This document shows, in pieces, positions 7,377 through 16,179 of a stretch of DNA of 64,000 bases. The translations under genes and the position numbers were made by a program. Within the stretch, counting starts at the first letter, position 1, and the number at the start of each line of letters is the position of its first letter. Source of the stretch: Chromobacterium phragmitis (GTDB lineage: Bacteria; Pseudomonadota; Gammaproteobacteria; Burkholderiales; Chromobacteriaceae). The notes under the pieces were generated by a model. The model ran no database searches, was not told where the DNA came from, and saw only the letters and a program-made list of their open reading frames with translations. The DNA lies in assembly GCF_003325475.1 (NCBI RefSeq), contig NZ_CP029495.1, positions 4,650,001 through 4,714,000 on the forward strand. The letters are read 5' to 3'.

Positions 7377-8771
7377 ATGTCGAAACATTCCCCACGCGCG
7401 GCCGAACAGCTCTGGCAGGCCTGCGGCTTGGATGCCGCCGCGCTGTCGCGCCTGGCGCTGCCCTCCTCGCGTCCCATCCTGCCCTCGTCCTTCGACATCG
7501 CCGCCGCGGCGCAAGCCGGCATCGGCGCTTGCGCGCTGGCCGCCGCCGAGCTCTGGCGCCAGCGGGGCGGCGAGGCCCAAACCGTGCGCGTGGACGCCGG
7601 CCACGCCGCTGCGGAATTCCGCAGCGAGCATTATTTCCGGGTCGATGGCGAGCTGCCCGCCGACCCTTGGGACAAGATCGCTGGCCTCTATCGTTGCGGC
7701 GACGGCCGCTGGGCGCGCATCCACACCAACTTCGCCCATCACTGCCAGGGCGTGCTGGGGCTATTGGGCTGCGACTACGATAAAAGCGCGGTGGCCGCCG
7801 CGCTGGCCTCCTGGTCCGCCCTCGACTTCGAACACGCCGCCGCCGAACGCGGCCTGGTCGTCGCCGCTTTGCGCGGCTTCGACGAATGGGACGCCCATCC
7901 CCAAGGACAAGCGGTCGCGGCGCTGCCGCCGCTGACGCTCACCCGGCTGGACGACGCCCCGCCCTTGCGGATGGGCGACGCGGACAGGCCGCTGGACGGC
8001 GTGCGCGCGCTGGACCTGACCCGCATCATCGCCGGCCCGGTGGCCGGGCGGGCGCTGGCCGCCCACGGCGCCGACGTGCTGCGCGTCACCTCGCCCAGGC
8101 TGCCCACCATCCCCACGCTGGACATCGACACCGGCCGCGGCAAACGCAATGTCCAGCTGGACCTGCTCGACGCCGGCAGCCGGGAAATCCTGCGCAGCCT
8201 GCTGGCCGACGCCCATGTCTTCATCCAGGGCTATCGCCCCGGCGGCCTGGCCAAGCTGGGCTTCTCGCCCGTGGACGCCGCCAGGCTGCGACCCGGCATC
8301 GTCTACGTCAGCCTCAGCGCCTACGGTAAAGCCGGCCCCTGGGCCGGCAGGCGCGGGTTCGATTCGCTGACCCAGGCCGCCAGCGGCTTCAATCTGGCCG
8401 AGGCGGCTGCCGGCGGGGGCGAACAGCCGCGCGCGCTGCCCGCCCAAGCGCTGGACCACGGCGCCGGCTATCTGGCCGCGCTGGGGGCGATCGCCGCCCT
8501 GCTGCGCCAGCGGCGGGAAGGCGGCAGCTGGCATGTGGAGGTGTCGCTGGCCCAGGCCGGCCACTGGCTGCGCGGCCTGGGCCGGGTGGAGAACGCCATG
8601 GAACTGCCGCTGCCGTCGCTGGATGACGTCCGCCCCTGGCTGGAGGAGAGCGATTCCGGCTTCGGCCGCCTGCTGGCGGTGAGCCATGCCGCGCGGATGG
8701 AAAAAACGCCGGCGCGCTGGGAGCGGCCGGCCATGCCGCTGGATAGCCATGCGCCGTCCTGGACTGGCTGA
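7377..8771 (+). CDS. CaiB/BaiF (class III) CoA transferase family protein, permuted domain order
   Basis: The 464-residue protein belongs to the family that moves CoA between carboxylic acids. Residues about 205-440 hold the usual N-terminal half of the fold: LDGVRALDLTRIIAGPVAGRALAAHGADVLRV, the GRGKRNVQLDL strand, IVYVSLSAYG and QALDHGAGYLAALGAIAALLRQR, where the Asp is the expected catalytic residue. Residues about 40-195 look like the C-terminal half of a canonical family member (helix with ALAAAELWRQRGGEAQTVRVD, then IAGLYRCGDGRWARIHTNF), so the halves are in reversed order. The start at 7377 has GGAAG upstream. It lies 57 bases after the S10-like gene and 67 before the MFS gene, so the three may be one transcription unit. 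The substrate is not evident. Confidence 0.8.
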   Translation: MSKHSPRAAEQLWQACGLDAAALSRLALPSSRPILPSSFDIAAAAQAGIGACALAAAELWRQRGGEAQTVRVDAGHAAAEFRSEHYFRVDGELPADPWDKIAGLYRCGDGRWARIHTNFAHHCQGVLGLLGCDYDKSAVAAALASWSALDFEHAAAERGLVVAALRGFDEWDAHPQGQAVAALPPLTLTRLDDAPPLRMGDADRPLDGVRALDLTRIIAGPVAGRALAAHGADVLRVTSPRLPTIPTLDIDTGRGKRNVQLDLLDAGSREILRSLLADAHVFIQGYRPGGLAKLGFSPVDAARLRPGIVYVSLSAYGKAGPWAGRRGFDSLTQAASGFNLAEAAAGGGEQPRALPAQALDHGAGYLAALGAIAALLRQRREGGSWHVEVSLAQAGHWLRGLGRVENAMELPLPSLDDVRPWLEESDSGFGRLLAVSHAARMEKTPARWERPAMPLDSHAPSWTG

Positions 8772-8838
8772 AATGACAGGTTCATCTCCGCGCCGCCGCG
8801 TTGAAACTGGCGGTTTTCCCATGCATGGCGAGGATTGG

Positions 8839-10032
8839 ATGAAAACCAACAAGTACCTGATCGAGGCGTTGCTGTTCGCCAGCTATGTGCTGTTCGGCAT
8901 GAGTTGGGCCGGCGGCAGCGCTTTCATTCCGCAGATCATGCGCGAGCTGGGCCTGCACGATCTGGCCGCCGGCTCCCACATCAGCAACGCGGTGGCCGCC
9001 GCCAAGCTGCTGGGCACCTTTGTCGCGGCCGGCATCCTGTCCCGGCTGATGGCGAAGAAGGCGGTGGCGCTGGCGATGGCGCTGATGGCGGTGGGCGCGC
9101 TGACGCCCTTCGTCCACAGCTATCCCTGGCTGCTGCTGGTGCGTTTCCTGATGGGACTGGGCGGCGCGCTGATCATCGTCTATTTCGCGCCCATCGTGAT
9201 GCAATGGTTCGAGCCCGGCGAGCGTCCCTTCGTCAACGGCCTGAACTCGGTCGCCTTCAATGTCGGCACCGCCGCCATCCTGTTCGGCCTGCCGGCCATG
9301 CTGGGCTGGTTCCGGGACTGGCAGACCACGCTGCTGGCCATCTCGCTGGGCAGCGTGGCCTGCCTGGGGCTGTGGCTGGTCTTCGGCGCCGACGGCGCGC
9401 AAGAGAAGAAACCTGCAGCCGACGGAACGCGCCACACGCTGGGCCAGGGGCTGAAAGAGCGCTTCAACTGGCTGCTGGCCTTCACCTACAGCGGCACGCT
9501 GTCCTTCTACGTGATCCTGTTCAGCTTCTATCAGAACGCCGGCATCCAGCAGGCCAAATTCGTGGTGCTGGCCGGTTTGGCCGGCACCGTGGCCGGCATC
9601 TGGCTAGCCCGTAAAATGACGCGTCGGCTGCCGTTGCTGCGCGTCTCCGGCCTGCTGCAGTTGCTGGCGGTGATGGGCTTGCACGCGCAAGTATGGGGGT
9701 GGAGCGATGATGCCGGACTGGTCACCGCTTCGGCGCTGGCCGCGGGCTTCTTCATTTTCCTGCCCATCACCAGCCTGGTGACGCTGGCGCAAGAACAAGC
9801 CGGCATGACGCCTGAGAAAGTGGCGGTCACCTTCAGCCTGTTCTGGTTCCTCAGCTACCTGCTGGCCACAGTGTCGCCTTATCTGTTTGGCTTGCTGGTG
9901 GACCTGCGACATGGCGACTACGGCCTGGCGATGGCCTTCGCCACGCTGCTGTCGTCCACCTTCCTGCTGGGTTCGCTGCTGATGCGCGAAACGCGCGAGC
10001 CCGCCGCCCGCCAGGCCGCGCAATCCGCCTGA
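8839..10032 (+). CDS. MFS transporter
   Basis: This 397-residue integral membrane protein has twelve hydrophobic segments and the spacing of the major facilitator superfamily, with the loop 2-3 motif around GILSRLMAKKAV and a long central loop (GADGAQEKKPAADGTRHTLG) between helices six and seven. Upstream in-frame ATG codons exist, but GCGAGG lies five bases before the ATG at 8839, and the protein then begins MKTNKYLIEALLF, entering the first membrane helix directly. It follows the CoA transferase and may export or import the small acid that enzyme handles; this is inferred from position only. Substrate unknown. Confidence 0.85.
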   Translation: MKTNKYLIEALLFASYVLFGMSWAGGSAFIPQIMRELGLHDLAAGSHISNAVAAAKLLGTFVAAGILSRLMAKKAVALAMALMAVGALTPFVHSYPWLLLVRFLMGLGGALIIVYFAPIVMQWFEPGERPFVNGLNSVAFNVGTAAILFGLPAMLGWFRDWQTTLLAISLGSVACLGLWLVFGADGAQEKKPAADGTRHTLGQGLKERFNWLLAFTYSGTLSFYVILFSFYQNAGIQQAKFVVLAGLAGTVAGIWLARKMTRRLPLLRVSGLLQLLAVMGLHAQVWGWSDDAGLVTASALAAGFFIFLPITSLVTLAQEQAGMTPEKVAVTFSLFWFLSYLLATVSPYLFGLLVDLRHGDYGLAMAFATLLSSTFLLGSLLMRETREPAARQAAQSA

Positions 10033-10044
10033 GGCCGCCAGCCG

Positions 10045-11061
10045 CTAGACGGCCAGCCTGCGCAGATTGAGGCTGGCCGGCACCCGGATGTCGCGCTCGG
10101 CCAACGCCACGCCCTGCAACAACGCCAACGCCTGGCTCAGGCTGGCTTCGGCCAGCGCGCGGCTATCCTGGCGTATGGCGTCCACCGCCAGCGGCAGGCA
10201 ATCCAGCAGCGGATGATCATCGAAAGTCAGCAGAAATTGCGGCGCCTCGCGCATTCGGTGGCGTTCGCGGATGAAAGACAACACTCCCTCCAACAGCGTG
10301 ATGGACGCGGTGAACAGCGCGCGCGGGTAGCGGCCGTTCCCGGCATGCCAGTCGGCCATCATCCGGTAGCCGGACTCTCGCTGGAAATCGCGCTCTGCCA
10401 CCCAGTCCGCGCCCTCGGCCAGCCCCGCGGCCGCCAAGGACTGGCGATAGCCCGCCAAGCGCTCGCGACTGGCCGACAGCGCCGGCTGGCCGCCAAAATA
10501 CGCCAACTCGTCCACGCCCGCCGCCAGCACCGGCGCCAACAGCCGCGCCACGCTGTCGCCCGCGTCGGTGACCGCCGACGGGATGCCGCTGCCAGGGATA
10601 TGGCGGTCGGCGAACACCAAGGGCAGCCTGCCGGTCCAGGCCTGGTAGCGGCCGGCGTCTGCGCCGCACGGCACCACGATCATGGCATCCACCTGGCGCG
10701 CGGCCAGTTGGCCGATGCCGGCGCTCTCTCGCTCCAGGTCTTCGTCGCTGGTCACCATCAGCAACTGGTAGCCGCGCTCGCGGCAGCCGTTCTCCAACGC
10801 CTGCGCCAGCGCCGCGTGGGTGGTGTTGGTCAGGTCCGGCACCACCAGGCCTATGCTGCTGCTGCGCCGGCTGCGCAAGCTGCGCGCCTGCTGGGAAGGC
10901 TTGAAATGATGCTCGCGCGCAGCCTTCTCCACTTTCTCCACCGTGGCCGGAGAGATGCGGTAACGTTCGGCATGGCCGTTCAGCACCATGCTGGCGGTAG
11001 TGCGCGATACGCCGGCCAGCGCGGCGATGTCGTCTATGGTCAGGCGTTTGAAGCTGCTCAT
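10045..11061 (-). CDS. LacI-family regulator of Cra/FruR type, last gene of the ribose operon
   Basis: The 338-residue protein has the LacI helix-turn-helix (TIDDIAALAGVSRTTASMVLNG) and a periplasmic-binding-protein-like effector domain (SIGLVVPDLTNTTHAALAQALE, QVDAMIVVPCG, LLTFDDHPLLDCLP). Its DNA-binding region (SRTTASxVxNG, YRISPATVEKV) resembles Cra/FruR more than E. coli RbsR. It sits 98 bases after rbsB on the same strand, so it most likely controls the rbs operon. Whether its ligand is ribose, ribose phosphate or a fructose phosphate is open. A second LacI protein in the window (49178-50164) serves the fru genes. The name rbsR would be justified by position only, so I leave the symbol empty. 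Confidence 0.85.
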   Translation of the reverse strand: MSSFKRLTIDDIAALAGVSRTTASMVLNGHAERYRISPATVEKVEKAAREHHFKPSQQARSLRSRRSSSIGLVVPDLTNTTHAALAQALENGCRERGYQLLMVTSDEDLERESAGIGQLAARQVDAMIVVPCGADAGRYQAWTGRLPLVFADRHIPGSGIPSAVTDAGDSVARLLAPVLAAGVDELAYFGGQPALSASRERLAGYRQSLAAAGLAEGADWVAERDFQRESGYRMMADWHAGNGRYPRALFTASITLLEGVLSFIRERHRMREAPQFLLTFDDHPLLDCLPLAVDAIRQDSRALAEASLSQALALLQGVALAERDIRVPASLNLRRLAV

Positions 11062-11159
11062 GGTCGATAGCGGGATCGATGATGCGGAAATGATAAACGC
11101 AATATGGCAAAGCGGGGCCGCGCGCGCCCGGCGCCGGCCCCGCTCGGCTCAGCCCTGGA

Positions 11160-12095
11160 TTATTGATGAACCAGGTTCAGCGGCACCGGGATGAACTTGT
11201 CGACCTGCTGGCCGTCCGCCAGTTTCTTGGCGGTCTGCACGCCGTACTGGCCGATCAACGCCGGCTGCTGCTGCACGGTGGCGGCCAACGCGCCGGACTT
11301 GACTGCGGCCACCGCGTCCGGGGTGGCGTCAAAGCCCACCACCACCACATTCTTCAGGCCGGCGGCCTGGATCGCCTTCACCGCGCCCAGCGCCATTTCG
11401 TCGTTATGCGCGAACACGCCTTGGATGTCCTTGTTGCCCTGGATGATGTTCTCCATCACCGACAGGCCCTTGGCGCGGTCGAAATCGGCCGGCTGCTTGG
11501 CCAGCAGCTTGACACCCTCCTTCTTGTCCACCACCTGGTGGAAGCCCTCGCCGCGCTCGCGGGCGGCAGAAGAGCCGGCAATGCCTTCCAGCTCGACGAT
11601 GCGGCCCTTGTCCCCCAGCTTCTCCAGCAGGAACTTGCCTGCCATCACGCCGCCGGCGATGTTGTCGGACGCGATGTGGGCGCTGACTTCGGCGCCGTTG
11701 ACGCTGCGGTCCAGCGACACCACCTTGATGCCCTTGGACGTCGCCTCCTTCACCACGTTGGCCACCGCGGACGAGTCGGTCGGGTTGATCAGGATCACGC
11801 TGACCTTCTTCTGGATCAGGTCCTCCACGCTGGCTTGCTGCTTGGCCGGATCGTCCTGCGCGTCGACGGTGATCAGATTCACGCCCTGTTTCTTGGCTTC
11901 AGCCGCCGCGCCGTCGCGCAGCTCGACGAAGAACGGGTTGTTGAGCGTGGACACCGCCAGGCCGACAGTGATCTTGCCATCGGCCGCCGCGGCGCTGGCG
12001 TCGCCGGCCGGCGCGCTGCCCGGACCCTGCTTGGAGCAGGCGGCGATGCCGAAGGCCAGGATGCCGGCCACGAGCGGGGTAAGAATGCGTTTCAT
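11160..12095 (-). CDS. rbsB: D-ribose-binding protein, predicted lipoprotein
   Basis: The 311-residue protein is a type I periplasmic sugar-binding protein that delivers ribose to RbsAC. The mature part begins ITVGLAVSTLNNPFF and contains INPTDSSAVANVV, SLDRSVNGAEV and GVFAHNDEMALGAVKA, all typical of RbsB. The export signal MKRILTPLVAGILAFGIAAC ends in a lipobox (IAAC), so the protein should be lipid-anchored rather than free as in E. coli. The frame runs 12 codons further upstream, but AGGGAG lies 8 bases before the ATG at 12093-12095. It follows rbsC by 58 bases, room for a weak internal promoter or processing site that could raise its expression. Confidence 0.93.
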   Translation of the reverse strand: MKRILTPLVAGILAFGIAACSKQGPGSAPAGDASAAAADGKITVGLAVSTLNNPFFVELRDGAAAEAKKQGVNLITVDAQDDPAKQQASVEDLIQKKVSVILINPTDSSAVANVVKEATSKGIKVVSLDRSVNGAEVSAHIASDNIAGGVMAGKFLLEKLGDKGRIVELEGIAGSSAARERGEGFHQVVDKKEGVKLLAKQPADFDRAKGLSVMENIIQGNKDIQGVFAHNDEMALGAVKAIQAAGLKNVVVVGFDATPDAVAAVKSGALAATVQQQPALIGQYGVQTAKKLADGQQVDKFIPVPLNLVHQ

Positions 12096-12153
12096 GCTGA
12101 TGCTCCCTGAGAAATGGTTAATGCACTGCATTGGGCGGCGCGCGCCGCCATCG

Positions 12154-13092
12154 TCACTTCTTGTTGCTGCGATCCAGCAATACCGCCAGCAGAATCACCG
12201 CGCCCTTGATCACCTGCTGGTAGAACGAAGACACGCCCAGCAGATTCAAGCCGTTGTTCAGCACGCCGATCAGCAGCGCGCCGATCAGGGTGCCGAAAAT
12301 CCAGCCTCGGCCGCCGCTGAGGCTGGTGCCGCCCAGCACCACCGCGGCGATCGCGTCCAGCTCGTAGCCGGTGCCGGCCGTCGGCTGCGCCGAATTGAGG
12401 CGCGAGGTCAGCACCACGCCGGCCATCGCCGCCATCGAGCCGGAAGCGGTGTACACCCACAGCTTGACCCGGTCCACCTTGACGCCGGACAGCCGCGCCG
12501 CCTCCTCGTTGCCGCCGGTGGCGTACAGGTGGCGGCCGAACACGGTCTTTTTGAGCAGGAACCAGAAGCCGGCGAACAGGATCAGCATCCACGCCACCGG
12601 CACCGGCACCAGGCCGGCGATGTAGCCGCCGCCCAGCATCGAGAACAGCTCGCTGTCGAAGCCGGTGATCGGGCTGCCGTTGGAAAACACCAGCGCCAGG
12701 CCGCGCAGGATGGTCATCGACGCCAGCGTGGCGATGAACGGCGCCACCTTGCCCTTGCTGATCACCAGGCCGTTGAACAAACCCATCGCCGCGCCGGCCA
12801 GGATGCCCAGCAGCGTGGCCAGCATCGGATCGACCCCGGCTTGCAGCAAGCTGGCGGTCAGCACCGAAGACAGCGCCAGGATGGAGCCGACCGACAAGTC
12901 GATGCCGCCCAGCAGGATCACCAGCGTCATGCCGAAGGCGATCAGCGCGTTGATCGACACCTGCCGCATCACATTCAGCAGGTTGTTGACGGTGAGAAAG
13001 TCCGGGCTCATCACGGACAGGCCGACGGCCACCAGCACCAGGGCGATGAAGGGGCCTAGGCGTTGCAGATTGGCTTTCTGTTGCGGGGTCAT
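12154..13092 (-). CDS. rbsC: Ribose ABC transporter permease
   Basis: The 312-residue inner membrane protein is the channel subunit of the ribose importer, probably working as a dimer with RbsA. It has eight to ten hydrophobic segments and the family motif region IAAVVLGGTSLSGGRGWIFGTLIGA near the C-terminus, where it contacts the ATPase. Length matches RbsC (about 320). Its ATG overlaps the rbsA stop as ATGA (13092-13089), showing translational coupling. Confidence 0.95.
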   Translation of the reverse strand: MTPQQKANLQRLGPFIALVLVAVGLSVMSPDFLTVNNLLNVMRQVSINALIAFGMTLVILLGGIDLSVGSILALSSVLTASLLQAGVDPMLATLLGILAGAAMGLFNGLVISKGKVAPFIATLASMTILRGLALVFSNGSPITGFDSELFSMLGGGYIAGLVPVPVAWMLILFAGFWFLLKKTVFGRHLYATGGNEEAARLSGVKVDRVKLWVYTASGSMAAMAGVVLTSRLNSAQPTAGTGYELDAIAAVVLGGTSLSGGRGWIFGTLIGALLIGVLNNGLNLLGVSSFYQQVIKGAVILLAVLLDRSNKK

Positions 13093-14597
13093 GCTTGCTT
13101 CCTGGTTTCGATGTCAACGGCCCCGCCGGTCGCGGCGGCCATCAGGGTTTCCTGGCTGCAGCCGGCGGCGTCGAAGATGCCGGCCTGGCGGCCCTCGTGC
13201 AGCACCAGGATGCGGTTGCTCAGCGCCAGCACTTCCGGCAGCTCGGACGACACCATCACGATGGCGGCGCCGGCGGCGGCCAACTGGTTGACGATGTGGT
13301 AGATCTCGGCCTTGCCGCCGACGTCGACGCCGCGCGTCGGCTCGTCCAGCAGCAGCACCTTGGGCGGATTCGCCAGCCATTTGGCGAACACCACTTTCTG
13401 CTGATTGCCCCCGGACAGCGATTTGACGTCCAGCTCGGCGTCGCGGGTGCGGATGCGCAGCTGCTCTATCAAGCCGTCCACCGCCCGCTTCTCGTCGCCG
13501 GCGCTCACCACGCCCAGCCGGGCATAGCGGTCCAGATGCACCAGCGTCGCGTTCTCGCGCAGCGACATGCCCAGCACCAGGCCCTTGCTCTTGCGGTCTT
13601 CCGGCACGAAGCCCAGGCCGGCGGCGATGGCGTCGCCCGGCGCGGCCACCTTCAATTCCTCGCCGTCCAGCGCCACGCGGCCGGCGGTGCGGCGCTTGGC
13701 GCCGAACAGCGTCTTCAGGATGTCGCTGCGGCCGGAGCCCATCAGCCCGGCGATGCCCAGCACCTCGCCGGCGCGCACCTCGAAACTGATGCCGGCGATC
13801 ATGTTCTCATCGGCGAGGTTTTCCACCTTCAGCCGCACCGTGCCCGGAACGGCTTCGCGCTTGGGATAGCGGTCGCCGATCTCGCGGCCCACCATCATCC
13901 GCACCACCTCGTCGAAATCGGTGCGGGCGATTTCGCGCTCGCCGACGAAATAGCCGTCGCGCAGCACGCTGATCTTGTCGCACACCCGGAAGATCTCCTC
14001 CATCCGGTGCGAAACGTAGACGATGGCCACGCCGTTTTCCTTCAGCTGGGCCATCAGGCCGAACAGCGTGTCGATCTCGCGCTCGGTCAGCGCCGCCGTC
14101 GGCTCGTCCATGATCAGCACGCGGGCATTCAGCGCCAGCGCTTTGGCGATCTCCACCATCTGCTGCTGGCCGATGGACAAACCGCCGGCCTCGGCGTCGG
14201 GATCGATGCCGCCGACGCCCAGCGCCGCCAGCTGCGCCTTCGCCTCACGGCGCATGCGGCCATAATCGATCAGGCCGAAGCGCGACGGCTCGCGGCCGAG
14301 AAACAGGTTTTCCATCACCGACAGCTGCGGGATCAGGTTCAATTCCTGGTGGATGATGGCGATGCCGGCCGCCTCCGCCGCCGCGGTATCGCGCAGCTCG
14401 GCCTTGCGGCCATCCAGCAGGATGTCGCCGGCGTCGGCGCGGTGCACGCCGCTGAGTATCTTCATCAACGTGGATTTGCCAGCGCCGTTCTCGCCCATCA
14501 GCGCGTGGATCTCGCCGCCGCGCAGCGTGAAATCGACATTTTCCAGCACCTTGACCGGCCCGAAAGCCTTGCTGATGCCGCGCATGGTCACTTGCAT
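13089..14597 (-). CDS. rbsA: Ribose ABC transporter ATP-binding protein (two ATPase domains)
   Basis: The 502-residue protein energises ribose import and carries two fused ABC domains, as expected for carbohydrate importers of this class. The first has Walker A GENGAGKST, signature LSIGQQQMVEIAKAL and Walker B RVLIMDEPTAALT. In the second the Walker A region is degenerate (GLMGSGRSDI), with signature LSGGNQQKVVFAKWL and Walker B VLLLDEPTRGVD; this asymmetry is normal in the family. The frame extends far upstream through rbsD, but GAGGAG lies 7 bases before the ATG at 14595-14597. The stop overlaps the rbsC start. Confidence 0.95.
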   Translation of the reverse strand: MQVTMRGISKAFGPVKVLENVDFTLRGGEIHALMGENGAGKSTLMKILSGVHRADAGDILLDGRKAELRDTAAAEAAGIAIIHQELNLIPQLSVMENLFLGREPSRFGLIDYGRMRREAKAQLAALGVGGIDPDAEAGGLSIGQQQMVEIAKALALNARVLIMDEPTAALTEREIDTLFGLMAQLKENGVAIVYVSHRMEEIFRVCDKISVLRDGYFVGEREIARTDFDEVVRMMVGREIGDRYPKREAVPGTVRLKVENLADENMIAGISFEVRAGEVLGIAGLMGSGRSDILKTLFGAKRRTAGRVALDGEELKVAAPGDAIAAGLGFVPEDRKSKGLVLGMSLRENATLVHLDRYARLGVVSAGDEKRAVDGLIEQLRIRTRDAELDVKSLSGGNQQKVVFAKWLANPPKVLLLDEPTRGVDVGGKAEIYHIVNQLAAAGAAIVMVSSELPEVLALSNRILVLHEGRQAGIFDAAGCSQETLMAAATGGAVDIETRKQA

Positions 14598-14608
14598 GGT
14601 CCGGCTCC

Positions 14609-15007
14609 TCAGAAGATCACGCCGGAATGCAGGATCACGTTGGCGTACGGGGTGCATTCGCCAGTGCGGATCACCGCGCGCGCCGCCTGGCAACGCTGCT
14701 TGAATTCCTCGTGGCTGACGAAATCCAGCGCCGCGCCGGCCTGCGCCATCTCTTCGGCCTTGTCCTGCACCGCCTGGTTGTGCAGGCGGCACTCGATGGC
14801 GAACACCGCCCGCTCGCACTGGAAATCGGCCAGGACGCTGTCCAGCGTCTCAATGAAGCTAGGCTGGCCCAATTTCAGCGACAGGTCCACGCACTCGACG
14901 CCGGGCGGAATGGGCAGGCCGCAATCGGCGATCACCAGGCTGTCCGTATGGCCCATGGTGGCCAGGATGCGAGCGATGTCGCGGTTCAAATGGCCATGTT
15001 TCTTCAT
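14609..15007 (-). CDS. rbsD: D-ribose pyranase
   Basis: The 132-residue cytoplasmic enzyme interconverts the beta-pyran and beta-furan forms of ribose, supplying the form used by ribokinase. The start MKKHGHLNRDIARILATMGHTD contains the family His and Asp residues, and the C-terminus has RTGECTPYANVILHSGV, the conserved end of RbsD. Length is as in other bacteria (about 130-139). Its ATG overlaps the rbsK stop as ATGA (15007-15004). Confidence 0.96.
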   Translation of the reverse strand: MKKHGHLNRDIARILATMGHTDSLVIADCGLPIPPGVECVDLSLKLGQPSFIETLDSVLADFQCERAVFAIECRLHNQAVQDKAEEMAQAGAALDFVSHEEFKQRCQAARAVIRTGECTPYANVILHSGVIF

Positions 15008-15894
15008 CCCTCGCTCTCCAGAAAAGCTTCCAGTTCCGCCAGCGTGGGCATGCCGCCCTGCGCGCCGGGACGGGTGACGGCCAGCGCGCCGGCCGCGTTG
15101 GCGCGGCGCACCGCTTCTTCCAGGCCCAGCGGCAAGAAGGTCGCCAGCGCGCCGTTGAAGGTGTCGCCGGCGCCGGTGCTGTCCACCGCCTTCACCTTGA
15201 AGCCCGGCTGGTGGCGCAACTGGCCGCGCGCCAGCGCGAAATAGGCACCGTGCTTGCCGTGCGTCATCACCAGCTTGCCGGGACGTTCGGCCAAGAGCGC
15301 GCGCCAGTCGGCGTCCGGCTGGGCCAGCATGGTCAGGAATTCATGTTCGTTGGGCGTCAGCAGCGCGACCCGCTGCAACAGCTCTTCCGGCAGCGGCACC
15401 GCCGGCGCGGGGTTCAACAGCAGCGCCTTCTTGTGGCGGGCCGCCAGTTCGGCGGCGCGGCGCACCGTCGCCAGCGGAATTTCCAACTGGGTCAGCACCA
15501 CGTCGGCTTCGATGAAAGCCTGCTCGGCGGCGTCCAGATGCGCGGGCGTCAGCTTGTGATTGGCCCCCGGCGCCACCAGGATGGCGTTGTCGCCGCCGCT
15601 GACCGTGATGGCGGCGATGCCGGTGGGTCCGTCCACGGTCGCCATCCGGCTGCAATCCACGCCTTCGCGCTCCAGGTGGGCGCGCAAGTCGCGGCCGAAA
15701 GCGTCATCGCCGACGCAGCCCAAGAGCGCCACCTCCGCGCCCAGGCGGACGGCGGCCACGGCCTGGTTGGCACCCTTGCCGCCCGGATAGGTGGCGAAGC
15801 CATCGCCCAGCAGCGTCTCGCCCAGCTTAGGCATGCGCTTGGCGGACACCACCAGGTCCATATTGATACTGCCGACAACCAGCACCCGAGTCAT
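15004..15894 (-). CDS. rbsK: Ribokinase
   Basis: The 296-residue PfkB-family kinase phosphorylates ribose to ribose 5-phosphate. It shows VVGSINMDLV at the N-terminus, the sugar-binding YPGGKGANQAVAAVRLGA signature, and the second PfkB signature DSTGAGDTFNGALATFLP with the catalytic Asp in GAGD. It is the first gene of the operon rbsK-rbsD-rbsA-rbsC-rbsB-regulator, an order different from E. coli, where the transporter genes come first. A short inverted repeat lies 29 bases before its start. Confidence 0.95.
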   Translation of the reverse strand: MTRVLVVGSINMDLVVSAKRMPKLGETLLGDGFATYPGGKGANQAVAAVRLGAEVALLGCVGDDAFGRDLRAHLEREGVDCSRMATVDGPTGIAAITVSGGDNAILVAPGANHKLTPAHLDAAEQAFIEADVVLTQLEIPLATVRRAAELAARHKKALLLNPAPAVPLPEELLQRVALLTPNEHEFLTMLAQPDADWRALLAERPGKLVMTHGKHGAYFALARGQLRHQPGFKVKAVDSTGAGDTFNGALATFLPLGLEEAVRRANAAGALAVTRPGAQGGMPTLAELEAFLESEG

Positions 15895-15922
15895 GCGCTC
15901 TCCCTATGTACCTTTGCTACAC

Positions 15923-15943
15923 AGCATGCTTGCAATACATGCT
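15923..15943 (-). promoter_or_regulatory. Inverted repeat upstream of rbsK, candidate operator
   Basis: AGCATG (15923-15928) and CATGCT (15938-15943) form perfect 6-bp arms with a 9-base spacer in the leader of the rbs operon. Just upstream (15944-15956) an imperfect AACGTAATC could be a half-site of a Cra-like operator. Binding by the operon's own LacI protein is a guess from position. Confidence 0.35.
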
Positions 15944-16179
15944 AAAACGTAATCAGCACCGATTTATAGCAGAACTTTCAAACCAATTGGAAGAGCTGCA
16001 GCAAAAAATGTAGTCGCCAGACTACATATTTTTACGTGAAGATATTATTTGCCACACGCCATTTTCCATTCCGCCATGGGCGTTGCCGCCCGGCTATGCC
16101 ATCATTGCCGCTTTCACGGGAGCGGCGCATCAAGAGAGGCGCCGTCTCGCCGATGCATGGTCGAAACACAGGAGGACGC

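Noticed and set aside
15923..15943. rbs leader dyad as a riboswitch
   Set aside because: The arms are only 6 bp and no conserved aptamer is recognisable; an operator is the most that can be claimed.
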